From Henckelia pumila (taxonomy: Eukaryota > Streptophyta > Magnoliopsida > Lamiales > Gesneriaceae), in the NCBI RefSeq assembly GCF_033568475.1, contig NC_133120.1:89670151-89734150 (forward strand): DNA of 64,000 nucleotides. The letters are read 5' to 3'. The notes under the pieces were generated by a model, which searched no databases, was not told the DNA's origin, and worked only from the letters and a program-made list of their open reading frames with translations. Below, piece by piece: positions 14,240 through 28,025 of the stretch. The position numbers and the translations under genes are program-made. How positions within the stretch are numbered: position 1 is the first letter of the stretch; each line of letters opens with the position of its first letter.

Positions 14240-16527
14240 ATGAATTCGAAAGAAATAATGGTGGCTTCCGCAGTCACGGTACTTGCTGCGGCGGCGTCCG
14301 CCTTTGCCGTCGCCGTCTACTTCAATTCCAGGACCTCCAAGAACCACAGCTCGGAGAACGGCGACGGCAAGAGGAAATCTTCGCCTCAGAGCCCATTTGA
14401 TCCCGCGAAACGAAAAGGGTATGCTACTGGTCCGTAATCACGTCCTCTATTACTATTATTTGTTGGTGGTAAGTTAGATATAGGAAAGGAGGGAATTTTT
14501 GGTCGAGATTTAATCAAAGTACAAGCTGTGAGGCACAAGGTGCAAATACGTGTGGACAATGCCTTTTTTTTTTTCTTGCTATAATCTATTTAGCCCTTAA
14601 TTTTGGTAGGTATTTGTCATGGGACGACTATTTTATGGCAATTGCATTTTTATCAGCTGAGAGGTCCAAGGATCCAAATAGACAGGTCTATCATGTTTAT
14701 ATTTTCTTTTAGATTAACTTTTGATTTTATCAGATTCTTTTTTTTTTTTTTTGTTTACCCTCTTTTGGTTTACTTTTCCGCTGTACTACAGGTTGGTGCT
14801 TGCTTGGTGAGTGAAAAGGGAATAATTCTTGGTAAGATTTCTTAGGGGAATGAAATTGTTTTGCAAGCACAACATCATGTTAAGATTACTGTGGATCCAA
14901 CATCTTATTTGAGCAAATCCTGTAGTCAGTAAAAAGAAAAAAATTAGAGCTATCTCAGCTAATCTTGATGGTTGGTTGAGTGTAGGCATTGGTTATAATG
15001 GATTCCCTCGTGGTTGTTCAGACGAAAAGCTTCCATGGGCTAAGGTTGGTAGTTTTCTTTATCTTTATATATCCAATTTATATGCTTGTTTGTGCCTATC
15101 TTACTTTTTCCCTGTTCTAATAGAAATCCAAGAATGGGGATCCCCTCGAAACAAAGTATCCGTAAGTACCACATTACAACATTCAAAAAATCAGCTTATT
15201 GCCTCAAATAATGTTTGGGAGTGTTTTTCTCTGAAATCTTGATGTTGTTTTCTTCCTCTGTCATTTCCTTAAACCCAAAGTTTCAATTGATCGTTGTTTG
15301 TGGCCTCGTGCAGTTATGTATGTCATGCTGAAGTCAATGCTATTCTAAATACAAATCATGCATCTGCTGAAGGGCAAGTTAGTTCTAATCTTATCTTACT
15401 TTCGCCAGCATTAATTTCTTTCTTTGACATTTCTGACAATATTTTATGTCATTTACCACTACAGAGGCTTTATGTCACGATGTTTCCTTGCAACGAGTGT
15501 GCAAAGATAATTATTCAGGTGAGCACTACTACGTCTTTGGAGTTTGTAAGCACAAGCCCAATGTTCTATTAAATGATTTTTGGGTTCTTGCATCTTTATG
15601 ATCCATTTTCTCATGTTTATGTCTCACATTAGCTCCACGAGTGATTGTCATTTTGTGCTTAATATTGAGAGGGTTTTTACCCAATTGAACCTTTTTTTAA
15701 GCTGAGCTCTATAAGTTCAAGTGTTCGTCGTTTACCAAAAGTTATAGTTTATGGTATTGTTGCTCCTTGCGGGGGGGTTGCAATTATTGCACCCACCACT
15801 CTCTTATTGTGTTTTTGTCCCGATGATAATGCACTCGTGACAATTGATCCTATAAGATGGGTGATCTTAGTTGTGGTGATCTGCAGATCAATTAGCAAAC
15901 ATAACTTTATTTTTGGATGTGTTTTCCCAAACTAAAATATTTTGTTATCCACTGCTATTGTCAGTCATGAAAACAATTCTTATGAAACCCATGTATCAAG
16001 GTGTACTTTTGCATAGAGCTTAAAACGGGTGCATCGTATTTGAAAGATGTTGAAAGTTAGTACTCGCCATTGTAGTTATCAGCAATTTCTTTCAGATTGT
16101 TATTTTTTCCCTCCAGTTTCCACTGCTTTGATTATATCTTTTCCAAGCACCTTTGCTTGATGGTTTTGGTAATGGATAGTTTTGTATTCAGTCAGGTGTT
16201 TCAGAAGTTATCTACTATGTGGAGAAGAGACTGGATAATCCAGACGTTGCCTATGTTGCATCTCACAAGCTTCTATCTATGGCTGGTGTAAAAGTAAGCC
16301 AACTAGTTTAGTTTTCTGCTATCATCTTGATCTTGATCCCCCTTCCCCCATTGAACTTTTTAATACTTCATATTGCATAGCAATATGTCAGGCTACAACA
16401 CTAGCAAGCACATTCTACTGGCAGCAATGATTAATGATTTTATTCAAATCACTGTTTCTTGATCGATTAGGTAAGGCGGCACCAGCCTCAGATGGATCAG
16501 CTCTTGATCAATTTCAAGGATTTGTAA
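14240..16527 (+). CDS. Deoxycytidylate (dCMP) deaminase, nine exons, 222 aa
   Basis: The enzyme deaminates dCMP to dUMP, the substrate of thymidylate synthase, and so helps set dTTP supply. Exons: 14240-14418, 14610-14685, 14792-14831, 14986-15044, 15124-15161, 15314-15377, 15465-15518, 16192-16293 and 16471-16527. All junctions are GT-AG and the frame closes at 222 residues. The N-terminus has a hydrophobic Ala/Val-rich segment (about residues 6-27), probably a membrane anchor or targeting region. The catalytic zinc site is H135-A-E137 with P160-C161-N-E-C164, the CDA/dCMP deaminase signature. WDDYFM, SKDPNRQVGAC and GYNGFPRGC match the substrate-binding core. ATG 14240 fits the family start (MNSKE); an upstream in-frame start is not needed. 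Position 134 is Cys before the HAE motif. Intact. Confidence 0.94.
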
Positions 16528-17832
16528 AAGAGTACAGACCACTGATCTATTATGTTTGATGCATAGTAAGTATGCTTCGAGTAAGGAATCGTCATGCCCT
16601 TTTTCCTCCTCGTATTTGTGAAATGAATTAAGGACTTCAAAGTATTGGAGTGAGGACTGAATTGTTCATATAACATTTTGAACAGAAAGGGCTTGGAAAT
16701 TGAAAGATTTGTTTTTTTGGCTTGAAAGCTGGAATGGATATGTTGAAAGGCTTGTAACATTTGGACGGATTCGTTCGTGTGGTATGTGCGCGTTTGAAAA
16801 TTATTCTCCTGTATGATTCAGTTAATCTTGCATGATGATGTATATTTTTTTAGATACACTAGTGGCCAAGTGGCCAGCATATTGAAGAATACCTCATGGC
16901 TTGTATCACCTTAAAGAATGTGGAACGCTTATATTCTATAGATTTTATCCGCTTTTGACAGGATAATGTATTTATTTATTTTGTTATTGTTTTTTTCTTC
17001 ATTAAATGTATGTCTGCGTTTTTAATTTTATGCGTCTAGTCTTGAAAATATTCACTTATTTTAAGAGTTTTGAATTTGAATTTTGAATAATTATGTGATC
17101 ACGATAATTTTTATTTTCAAAATAATGATTTTTTTAACTATAAATATTGATAAAGAAAAAACTAAATTTATAGATATAAAAAAAGATGAAATTGCAAGAT
17201 TTAAAAAGAAGATTATTTTATGAAAATAAAAGAGCAATTATCACCTAAAAGTCAATTTAAAAGTAGATATTTATAGATATATATTGATTAAATTAATTTC
17301 TTAAGTCTTAACAGATCTCCTAAATATAATTAAATATTTATTTTAAGATACAAGTACCCTAAGAACAGTTTGAATTTCCCCGACAATAATGTAGTTTTCG
17401 AGGCTTAATTCTTTACATGGAACAAGTATTCATCAGATGTGCAAAAACTATCAAATCCTGCAGAATTTTTATAACACTAGCTAATGCTGTATTTGTTTTC
17501 AGGGCATCAACCAAAAGTTTTATTCTCAAGATGTTAGGAAACTTGAGTTTTGAAGAATGTTTTTATGGACTTCGTTTTGAACCAAGAATTATATTTCACA
17601 ATGCACGTGGTTTGGGGTCATGATATTTTCTTCGCAAAACCAGAAATGGAGTTTTTTTTATGAAATACTCAGAAACCAGTGACAAGAAAACAAATAACTT
17701 TTATGCATATTTTGAAAATAGCAGCACTAAATGACCAAGAAATGATGAAAACAAAATTAGAAGTTAATACAGACGGGGAGATTGGAAGAAAAAAAAATTG
17801 GAAAGAAAACATTTCTGAAAAAATAGGCTGGT
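16528..17832. other. Convergent intergenic region (3' flanks of dCMP deaminase and MORC)
   Basis: Both genes end into this 1.3-kb AT-rich stretch. I see no supported open frame, RNA gene or transposon terminus. Confidence 0.6.
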
Positions 17833-20800
17833 CTATGTTAGACGATTATTTTCCCTTTTAACCCTCTCCAAAAATTTAGATTCAAGCAGCAGCCGGCCAT
17901 ACTCCCTTTTTGCTTCCTGTATCTCTGCCCTAAGACGCGTTACCTGCATTCACACGCACAAAAAATTTTGATTTTCACCGCTGATGAAAGAAGACACAAT
18001 ATGAATAATTAAAAAAAAAAAAAAAAAAAAAAAAAAGACCAAAGACCTTTTAGAAGTTAACAGCCAAGCAAACGACCCTTATCGTTTTGCTCAATCATTT
18101 CAGAGTCATTAGGGGCAGGCTTTTTGAAGGTTGGACTCTACGATCCAAATTGGTTCGCTATTTTCATATACCGTCGTGTAAATTGTGTGAATTTGGACTT
18201 TACGCCCCATATTACTGCGTTACTTGAACCTAAATATACGGATGCTGTTTTTAACTTAATTACACATACACACACTATCGTAGAAGCATAGCCAAAGCAA
18301 CTCTGACATTTTTCACTAAAAAACACCCCATCCCACATGCTCATGTGAGTCTCCGTGTGCATACACATTAATTTCTTGATTCTCATTTCTCACAAACTAA
18401 CCTTCTTCATAACTAATTCCCCATAAATTATTTCAGAAATGGATGTGCAATTGGGATTCCACAAAATTAAATACAGAGCTCAAGTGAAGTTGAACACGCA
18501 CCCAATCCCCACAAAAAAAGAGGCAATGAAGGTTAAAGGCTTAAGGCAATTGGCACTCGGTGATTTGGCATACCTTGACATTGAGTTCTTCCTCAGACTT
18601 CTCATATTCTTCACATCTGTTATTTTAAAAGAAAGGCAAGAGTAAGGACTAAGAGTGTAAATCATAGGTCCCAGTAGATTTTGGTTGGCTTCACTTCGCC
18701 ACTTGGTGTTAAGCTTAGTGAGGTAAAATTCCTAGGTATTTCATTAAAGCAATCAAACAACATTTATACTTACTGTGCAAGGCGCTTTTGATTTTCTTGA
18801 ATTATGTTGACAGCCTCCTGGGGTTCCAAAATGTTTGTAGGAGCAACAGAATGCTACAAAAAAAGGAGGTAAAAGTTGGCAAGATATTTCCTCATAAAAA
18901 ATATGAAGAGTGACAGATGAATAATGTAAAACAGGTCAACATAATCGAAGCTTTCACTAAATTTGGTATTTTTATGTGAACTTCCAAATATAACCCTCAT
19001 ATAAAGCCATTTTGCTATCTAATTCCCAACAAATTAATCCGCGTTCCCACTTACCTCCTTTCCACAACTCCAATATTTTCTCCCTCAACTGTTCTATCCA
19101 ATTTAATTGTTCAATTAAATACGTGTTCAAATAATTTCTTTGATCCAGATTTTTCTATGATGGCCATAGATGACTAAAAGCATTCAACATGCGCATACCT
19201 GTACACGTTGACCATGCACAACAGAAGCTGTCCTGGGCCCTTTCACAGCCATCTTTTTTTCCCTTTCAGATTCAACTGCGCGATCGTCCCCTTTCCTTTT
19301 CAGAAACACTCCTGTGCAATCAAAATGCAAGACATCTTCAAGTTAGGCACAAGCATGACCATCTTCAGAGTTTTTTTCCCTCTACCTTCAAGATCGAGCA
19401 TCACCATATATTGAGTTCTAAAACCTTACCATGATTTGGTGCCATGTGATTCAAAGAGGCATTTACTTCATGTCCAGCAGCTACAAAGGAATCTTTACCC
19501 GACAAAATAGGTTGATACATGCCACGATCTTGTGTCGAATCAGAAGAGAACTGTGCAATTGCTGGACGGGGTTGTTTCTTAGGTTGGTAACCAATATATC
19601 CACAATGATAATCCCTGTCAAACTTCAAGAATGTTCATAAGCCCAAATGAATCTCATCTTTCTCCCATAGCCATAAGCAACATTAACGACCAAATCTTGA
19701 ATTCTTCAAGATGCGATACAACCACTGTAAATGACAACATATAGTATGGATAACAGAGACAAACAGGAGAACATATTCTTTTTCTTAAAGAATCACATTA
19801 TTTGTGAAAAAGTAGCAGATGTACATATACTTCTCAACTCGTTTTGTTCCAAGTGCTGAAGATGAGTTAAAAGCCAATACTATCTAATAAAACAACTCCA
19901 CCAAGTTTTCTCAAGCCAATCACTTACCAATATTCCTGAGTCATTTCTTTCAAGCGAGTTTCAAGCTTTTGGAAAACTGGAGTTCTCTCAAATTCTTGTT
20001 TATTGTGAGTCGGCTCGATGAAATTCGCTTCCAAAACACCTGCCACACCCTATAGCAAGTCAGGTGACAGAAACCTGGCACAATAAGATCAAATATGGCA
20101 AGAAGCAACAGGATACAAAACACTTACCCACAACACCTCTGCCTCTGCTGCAGGCATAGCTTACAACATGCCAAAATGGCTGCAAAAGCAAAGAATATGA
20201 GATGCATGTGTAAGATGCATGCATTAATAAACACCTAAGAGAATTCTTTGCATGTGTCTGGTTGATTTTTCTAGCTACATAAATCTTTTTCATCTTTTGT
20301 GTGTTTGAGGGTGAGATTTGGGATGGAGACATACAAAAATAAATAAGATAAGATAATTGCCATCATAATTCATAATTTCATATTATATAATTGCTATATG
20401 GTTTTTGTCCACAAGGTGAAAGTACATTCTCAATCAAACAGAATTGGACAAAAGAAGATTTCTCAAGTCATTCAAAAGGCAGAATCAACATCTTCGAAAG
20501 ATATTAACAAAAGCTTCAACACATATACATAACGTCAAGCATGTAAGCTCGCATGCGTTCATTTCATCAGAAAGCATCATCCCTGGAATTTGATGTTGCT
20601 CTGATTTCACTGTGGCCTACTATTGGATGTTAGGATGACTAGTGTGCAGAATTATAATCGCAAAATTAGTGAGCCAAGTAATGTGTGTTACATGACAAAA
20701 TATTGACCGATCAATCATTCTCTTGTTCAAAAAAATACAGTTTATTTTCCAAAAAGGTTCTTTTCACAAGACATACCAGGAGTATTCTCTGATGTATTAT

Positions 20801-21793
20801 ACAACTGGCAAAGAACAAAATTAGCTGAAATATATTTACCAATATCAATCTATTCTTGTGGTAAACATTGAAGCCATGGATATTCACATTCGGAGCTTCC
20901 TTCAGAAACCCAACTGTCGTAACAACCTGGCCCTGCATTCATAAACAAAGAATTGTTGTCTCATCAAGTTCAACAATATCAAAGTCCAAAAAAAAAACCA
21001 GAAAGGTTGTGCCCAATTGTTTCAATGAACTGCCTTCAATGTATATGGGCATTGACATAGATATGATGATTTTCTCCCCCTAATAATGAGTACAATGAAA
21101 GTTTTCCCAACCTCGACATTCTGTGGCTTATACAATATGAACTCGGGAAATTTGAGATCATTCGCAATGCTGTGATAAATAACAACTCGTCGGCGCAATA
21201 ATATGAAGAAGTTCTGTGGAATTCTCAAGTATAAGATTGATAAATATGCCTGCAGGGGTGAGAAAACAAAGGCATGAAATAGGTTAAGCCATGCTATCAA
21301 CACATTACAATTACAATGAGTAAAATAACAAAGCATTTAATAGGTTAAGCCATGTTATCGAGACGTTACAAAGAGTAAAATATTTCACAACACCCAAACA
21401 TACCCGGAGTGAACAGCGAAGACGATTAGCCAGATGTTGTTCACTTAATGCCATCCGATGATGCATTTTTGTGTTGGTTTCCTTAGCAGCTATGCAAATG
21501 TCCTTGACAGCATTGAACACGGTAAAGATCAACATTAAACTTACAAAATATGACCACTCCTGGAGAGGGAACAAAAACCCCCCCAATTGATTAGAGCACA
21601 AGATATGATTATAATCGATTTCAGAGTAAACATGAACCTCTGGATCAGACTCAAAATCGAGCTCGATTTTTCCTTGATCATCATGCCATAGATTGTAGAT
21701 TATTATCCTGGTCCCATGAAGACCAACATCGTCACACTGTTCAACAGAGAAAAAATAGAAGATACTGAACCATGGTTATAAATAATAGCACTT

Positions 21794-21826
<33 letters not shown>

Positions 21827-24800
21827 GGAGAGAAAGAGAGGGAAACTAGCCCCCCGAAAGCTAGGCGTACCTGCTTCAGAAGTTCAGCTTCTGTGGAAAA
21901 TGGAGACCACTGCAACAAAATGGAAAGATTATTCTGATGATGTCGTTCATTGTGCAATGAATTCCAAGTGCCATTTTGGGAGTCAAACTGATAATCAACC
22001 TGCACAAATGTAAATAGATGCTGAGACCTTTCAGGCATATCCAGCATGTATTACCTTTTTTTAATATATAAGAAATTCGAATGTTATTATTATGTATAGA
22101 AATATGGAAGATAATTACAAGTGTGAACTATCCATCCAGCATGTGTTACTATCTTATCTTAGGGGGAAAAAAAAAAAAAAGAAGACAAACGAAAAAGAAA
22201 AACATTCCTCGATGCGAACAGTAATGTTAATATTGATTACCGAGAAACAAGGAGAAAAAACCACAAGATTCAGCAACACTTCATGAACTTAACATTAAGG
22301 ATACGCCTACTATGATTTCACAGCAACAAAAATGATTTCAGCGCCTGAAGAAATTTAAAAAATAAACATGAAGCCGAGCTGGCTACGAACGTTTTGGAAG
22401 CTTTAGATGTTATTTGTTTATGATCTTCTACAAATTTTTATTTCAGGAGTTGCTATTGTGAATATCTGTCTGCCTAAACCTTTTCTCAAGAACTTTTTCC
22501 TCGATTTTTCCAGAACACTGTATAACTGCACACACCAAATCTATAAATAAACTAATTTCTCACCAATTCTTTTTTGTCTCCATTTTTCCAACAATTAAAG
22601 GACAAGACATGACGCAAATCCATTACCAATCATATCAACTTCTCAAAAAAACTAAAATTAAAAGGGGTGGTTGTGGGGGTGGGGGTTAAAAGAGGTAAAG
22701 GCCATGATGTTCTTGTTTTCTTCATTGCAGATTAAAGGACTTGTCCACCGTCATACGTTTCAACCAAGAAACAGGTGGTAACACACGTGAGATGTTTGGC
22801 AGAATGCAGAAAAAATATTGCTCATAAAGGAAAATTCTAAAAATAAAAACAGAGAAAAATATTTTCAATTTTCTATTCACCAGTTTTACTGCCAGTTGCA
22901 AATAAAAAGAACCAAAACTGTGAGCTAAAACAATCTGTATACAAAATTAGACCAGGACAAAACCTCACCATGGGAACCACTATTCTGTCATGCCTTGTTT
23001 GCATTAAAAAAGTATATGACAGAAGACCAACACTTTGTGTCGAATTCCTGGTCACAAATAAGGAAAGGTTATACATATAAATAAGGTCAAATTAGGATTC
23101 AGGAAAGAAATATAACTTTAGTACGAAAATCGAACAACCTAATTGTCGAAGTTAGAATGAATCAAAACTTAATTCAAAATTTGGACTACTTGCAAGAATA
23201 TTTGCACATTGGAATTGGGAAAAAAAAAAGGGGGATAAAATTGAAGTAAAATAATACAACTTATTTTGACAAGAGTGAGGAAATTTTCTGTATAAGATGT
23301 GCAACAAAACACTAGCATTTGTAATAACCCAAATTAAGGGTCTATTGTTACTACATTAACCCCATAGCTATTAAGGCCCAAAGCGTACTAGGACACATAA
23401 GTGCAGTAGAGCCTAGATGGCCAGATTCAAGGCGCAAGTCAAAGCATGTAACATATCGAAGTGAAGCACTCAAAGAAATTGTATTTATAAAATTTAGATT
23501 TAGTAAGAAAATTATATCACATAGTAAATAATATTTAATTTACAAGTCACTATCCAATAATAAAATGAATATTCTTCGTTGTAAAAGCAAAGGTATGATT
23601 TTAATTTAGATTATTTTTTTAAATATAAGAAATGAGATCATATCATATTATATATATATTAAAAAAATCATGTAATAATTACAAAAGGCGAATAAGTTAT
23701 CCACATACGGAACCTTTGGAACCCATTATATATCAACAATATATTAAGCTCCAATCTCGGATTAAGTCTAAAGTCGAGAACATAGTAAACTCTTTATGAT
23801 TCTTAATCCACGTAGAAGCCCGCAACCTGATCTTTTCCCAACACATCTTCCGATTCCGCTTTATCTTCAAAATCTCCCGATTTTAAATTAGATTCACATA
23901 GATATACAATAATTTCACTTTTTTTGTCTAGAAAACAAAATTATATTAATAAAGATATAAACGATATTAATTACAAAATTGGACCTTTGCCAAAGGCCCA
24001 TGCAAGAAGGTAACAACCGGAGTCAACTTAGCATAAAATAAGACTCCAATCCCTGTACAACGTTCTAACCGAAAAGTTTTTGAATTTTGCATCTTTCAAA
24101 ATCCAGAAGGGAACCAAGAATTTTATCTTGTCAAAGCAATCACCAACCGAGTCTTCTCGGTCTGTGGCGAATAGATAGCTAGTTATCTCAGGGATACCCA
24201 AACTAGACCCAACCCCGTCAAAGTCTGAACCAAAGAAAACTCATAAAACAATAAAAGGACAATGGCGCATTGAAGAGTTGTCCTCGTTATGTCTAGGACA
24301 CAAATGCCGATCCTTCTCGTGTCTTGAGCCTAGAAGCACACCTTGTGCTTTTAATAACTAGGATCAACCCCTTATTTATTTCTGGATTTTCAAGAACCCA
24401 ACACATCACAATAAGTAACATTTAACACACTCCATTCCAATAACCTCCTCACATCTAAGAACAAGACAATCGATGGTAAATTGATATCAGTATCGAAGAT
24501 CCCTCCAGTTGATGTCTCCAACAAGGACAGTTCCAAAGTTATGTGGCTCGTTCACCCGCACAAGCACAATTCATCAGTTTTTCGACGAATTCATAACCGA
24601 AATCTAGGTACTTAATCCATTATTTTCACAAATATGAGGCAATCAGAAACATTTCAAGTGTATATGAATACCTCAAGTACGTCTCAATAGAACATACACA
24701 GAATGCAAACTAACTGAGAGCTCACAAATAAATAGATCTGTATCATAAATACCATATACAAATATCTCAAGTACGTCTCAATAGAACATTACACAGAATG

Positions 24801-27800
24801 CAAACTAATTTGAGAACTCACAAATAAATAGATGTGCATTATAAATACCACTGACCAAAACAACAAGAAAATGACCAAAAAAACAAGAAAAAGAGCAACC
24901 TGTCCTTGCGGCGAGTGAAGACAACAACATCAGCACCAAGTCTCATTGAACTGGTCTTGAATCCATTTCCATCTGAAAGGCTAGAAGTCAACTTCTTTCC
25001 AGGATCCATATAGATAATAAACCTTATTTTTCACACTTACACTGTCCAATAGTGATTTTTGACTTCTTATCTGAAAAACCAAAACTCATGCAACGGCGCA
25101 TTGCTTCTGGGCTCATTCCACCACCATCATCTAATAGCAAAATCACCACGGTTTACAATTATGTGACTTTAATTTATCAATCACAGAATGTTAATTAGAA
25201 GCATAACCAACTGACTTAGATTTATATCTTATTTGATGGATGGAAGCAAAAATAAGTACCTTGAATAAGCAATGCTGGTTTTCCATCCCTTGGGTTTGAG
25301 GTTTTATCTATGACGACAAAGGTGGCCCCGTTGTGCACCTACCAATCGATGAGACAAACGTGAATATCAAACCAGCTAAAGCATAAGCACTCGCACAAAC
25401 AGGATCCAGAACTTGCTGTAAGTTTGTAACCTTAATCCCTCAAAAGATATCATATCCTATCCGAAATAAAACTCAATCCACAACCCCCGTAAATGCTAAA
25501 TACAATTGATTTTTACCAGTAAGAAACGAAATACAGGGGAATCAAATGTTAATTGTAACCTTCATATCAATGTTTTTATAACCGGACCGGCAATCGACAG
25601 TAAACCCTTAAGGTCCTACCAGTCCAACTGTTTCATCTAGATGGTGGAACCGGAAAACTGTTATATTGTATAAAATAATAACATAATACAGTAATTCATA
25701 TATTTTAAATTTTAAAAACTTAAGACATGTATATCTATTATCGATTATTCTATTGTTATTATTTATTATTTATTTTATTATCTATAAATATGCAGTTTTC
25801 ATAGTAAATTTCTTCTTATACCCCTCGTTTTCTTCATATTATGTGTTAATGAAACTTCCTCATCTTCTTCTTTCTTAATCCACCATTAATTTAAATATAT
25901 TATCTAAATTTTTTACTCATGTTTTCAATGGTTAATTATCTACGTGCAACGCACATGCACATTCTTATATGTATATTTATATATATAGAGAGAGTTTTAT
26001 TATGCTGCCCAACAACTATGCTCAACTCCGTGTCCACCATGTATAATAAGTGAGTTGACCAGTACAATAAGTGAGTTGACTTGTACATGCTGGGCACGAA
26101 GTTGGGCATAGTTGTTGGGCAGCATAACAAAATTCATATATATATATATATATAAATACTAAAAACATCAAATATATATTTTAAACAAAAAGTAATCAAA
26201 ATAAGCTCAAACAATACTAAAATAATATTTTTAAACCAAAAATAAAATTTTTATTTTAAAATTTTAAATAGTGGAAATATTTTTTTTGGAAGAAAATTAT
26301 GAAAAAAAATTTATAACAAAAAATTAAAAAAAATAGATGAACCGGTCCGACTGGTTCTTAACTGGGTTTGACCTGTTCCAACGGTTTGACCAGTCAAACG
26401 TTTAAGGGTATTTAGTTTCCTTTGTTTATTGTGAGGCATATCTCATTTCAAGATTCATCAACTGACTTCACTCGAATCCTATTTCCGGTCAACTTAATTT
26501 ATTTTATTTAATTTCTTTAGTTAGCATAACTCTAACTATTACTCTTAAACAAATTATCTTGTTTTCACCTAGGATCTTTGCTAAAGAAAGCGAGTTCCAA
26601 ATAAAATAGAATTTTTCAAAATTTTGATTTATAAATTTCGATTTTATTAGAAATAGAATCAGGAGATATATATATATATATATAATAAAAACATCAAATA
26701 TATTTTAAACAAAAAATAATCAAAATAAGCTCAAACAATACTAAAATTATATTTTTAAACCAACAATAAATGTTTTAAGTTTTAAATAGTGGACATAATT
26801 TTTTCTGGAAGAAAATTATGAAAAAATCAATCATAGAAAAATTTTAAAAAAAATAGGTAAACCAGTCGGACCAGTCAAAGCCAGTCCGACTGGTTCTTAA
26901 CCAGGTTTGACCGGTTCCGAACAGTTTGACCATTCAAACGGTTTTAGGCATGGTCCAGACCAGACCTGTAACCGCTTCACGATCGAACTAGCCAGTCCGT
27001 TTTTTAGAAAATTGCTTTGGATATTTGTCCCTCACTTTGCTAATAAAGGAGATTCCACACCAAGGCAATTTTGATTCAAATAAAATCCATACGTCACCAT
27101 GGCAAGGAACAATATATCCTCATCAAAAATTATATTAAACAAAAGTTTCACATGTCTAACCATGAAGCTAGTAAGAGCCTAAGAGTGCAATGACAAATGA
27201 TGACAAGGTTTATCTTTACATCACCCTCTCATAATAAAAGGCAAACATGTAAAAAGAAGGAAGAGAAGCAATAAAAGGTTAATGGAATATCACCTCATCC
27301 ACAACATTATCGATCAATTCTGCTATAGCTGTAAAAATTGAAGAAGTAGAAAATATATAAAAAAGATATACTTGCAGCCATATCCAATATGATATCTTCA
27401 AGTCAAACTGGGAAACAACACAAGTAGTGCATACCACCAAACACCCATTTATGTGAAGTTGCATTTGAGTGAAGAAACTTGGGGTGAATATGAAGATAAC
27501 CTGTTCCAGTTGAAAATCAAAGAGCACATTTCAGACTATGAATAGTTGAAAAACAATTAATGGTGGCAAGGATAAGAAATTGATAGAACCACGATCAAAA
27601 TTTTAAACGCAGATACAGCAAAACACTTGTTTGGTAATGGTTTATGTCTAAGTTCAAAATTAGAATGTCAAAAATCAAATCAAATATCAAAAAAAGTAGA
27701 AACATAACACCTCCACAGGTAGGCGGCGTGGTGGACATGGAATTAAGCGTCTCATCATAGTTTCCAGCATTCCAAAACTGTCTACTAATGGGTGCTGGAG

Positions 27801-28025
27801 TTATTGATGATGTGGAGCAAAGCGTCGAATCATCAATTGAAGACAGCCCATTATCCCAGATATGTGAGCCATTGTGTTCAGTATTTAAAGCATCGAACCT
27901 ACTATTCTCTTGTGATTGCAAAGAAATTATAACCAAATTTTGCTCCAACTTAACAGCTTTCTGATCTACCTCTCGAAGACCATGGATGCTACTTAAATTG
28001 ACACCAGTAGTGCTCATTTCGGAGA
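17833..28025 (-). CDS. MORC-family GHKL ATPase, 19 coding exons, 660 aa
   Basis: MORC ATPases act with RNA-directed DNA methylation to compact chromatin and silence transposons; some members also affect immunity. Coding exons in order: 27711-28025 (ATG at 28017), 27435-27500, 27294-27328, 25260-25338, 25041-25130, 24900-24972, 22969-23047, 21871-21999, 21638-21736, 21404-21502, 21112-21249, 20840-20932, 20128-20179, 19928-20039, 19430-19614, 19199-19311, 18774-18853, 18574-18616 and 17833-17943. They sum to 661 codons including TAG with no break. GHKL motifs: ELIDNVVDE 128-136 (catalytic Glu128, Mg-binding Asn132), DDGGGM 163-168 and YGNGFK 193-198. The S5-like middle includes STQSVGLLSYTF and FNVYHKNRL. 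The C-terminus is a predicted coiled coil (RLRAEIQEAKREYGR). ELIDNVVDE departs from the commoner ELLDNAVDE. Sequence looks closest to the MORC1/2 type, but subclade is not settled. Confidence 0.92.
23945..24270 (-). mobile_element. LINE 3'-end remnant in a MORC intron
   Basis: Similar on the same strand to 28970-29420, including the shared terminal block (TTACAAA near 23970 and 29012), ACTCCAATCCCT and a conserved AACCAAAGAAAACTC. It lies in the intron between coding exons 6 and 7. It is 5'-truncated and carries only LINE tail sequence, in the same sense as MORC. Confidence 0.55.
24672..24859. repeat. 94-bp tandem duplication in a MORC intron
   Basis: Two units start at 24672 and 24766 with CTCAAGTACGTCTCAATAGA. 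They are about 90% alike and lie directly next to coding exon 6 (24900-24972). Confidence 0.85.
25560..27010. mobile_element. Non-autonomous element with degenerate inverted ends in a MORC intron
   Basis: The left end (TTTTTATAACCGGACCGGC, near 25571) and the reverse complement of the right end (TTTCTAAAAAACGGACTGGC, near 27008) are imperfect inverted repeats. The interior holds a diverged direct repeat of about 200-250 bp (about 26155-26400 and 26685-26940). Each copy ends in GGTCCGACTGGTTCTTAAC-type blocks rich in CCGGTC/GACCGG. No protein is encoded. The whole lies between coding exons 3 and 4. Superfamily is uncertain, possibly hAT-like. Confidence 0.5.
25995..26132. mobile_element. MITE-like 138-bp hairpin element
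   Basis: Arms of about 50 bp, starting TTTTATTATGCTGCCCAACA on the left, are inverted at the right end (TTGTTATGCTGCCCAACA read on the minus strand) with few mismatches. A short core contains two copies of AATAAGTGAGTTGAC. Both sides are TA-rich (TATATATA), consistent with insertion at TA sites. It sits inside the larger element at 25560-27010. Confidence 0.75.

Noticed and set aside
17679-17861. 60-codon plus frame over the MORC 3' end
   Set aside because: Antisense shadow in AT-rich 3' flank with no family resemblance.
22662-22690. G-quadruplex at the G-rich run next to the duplication breakpoint
   Set aside because: Only three clear runs of three or more G; a fourth requires splitting a run, so the case is weak.
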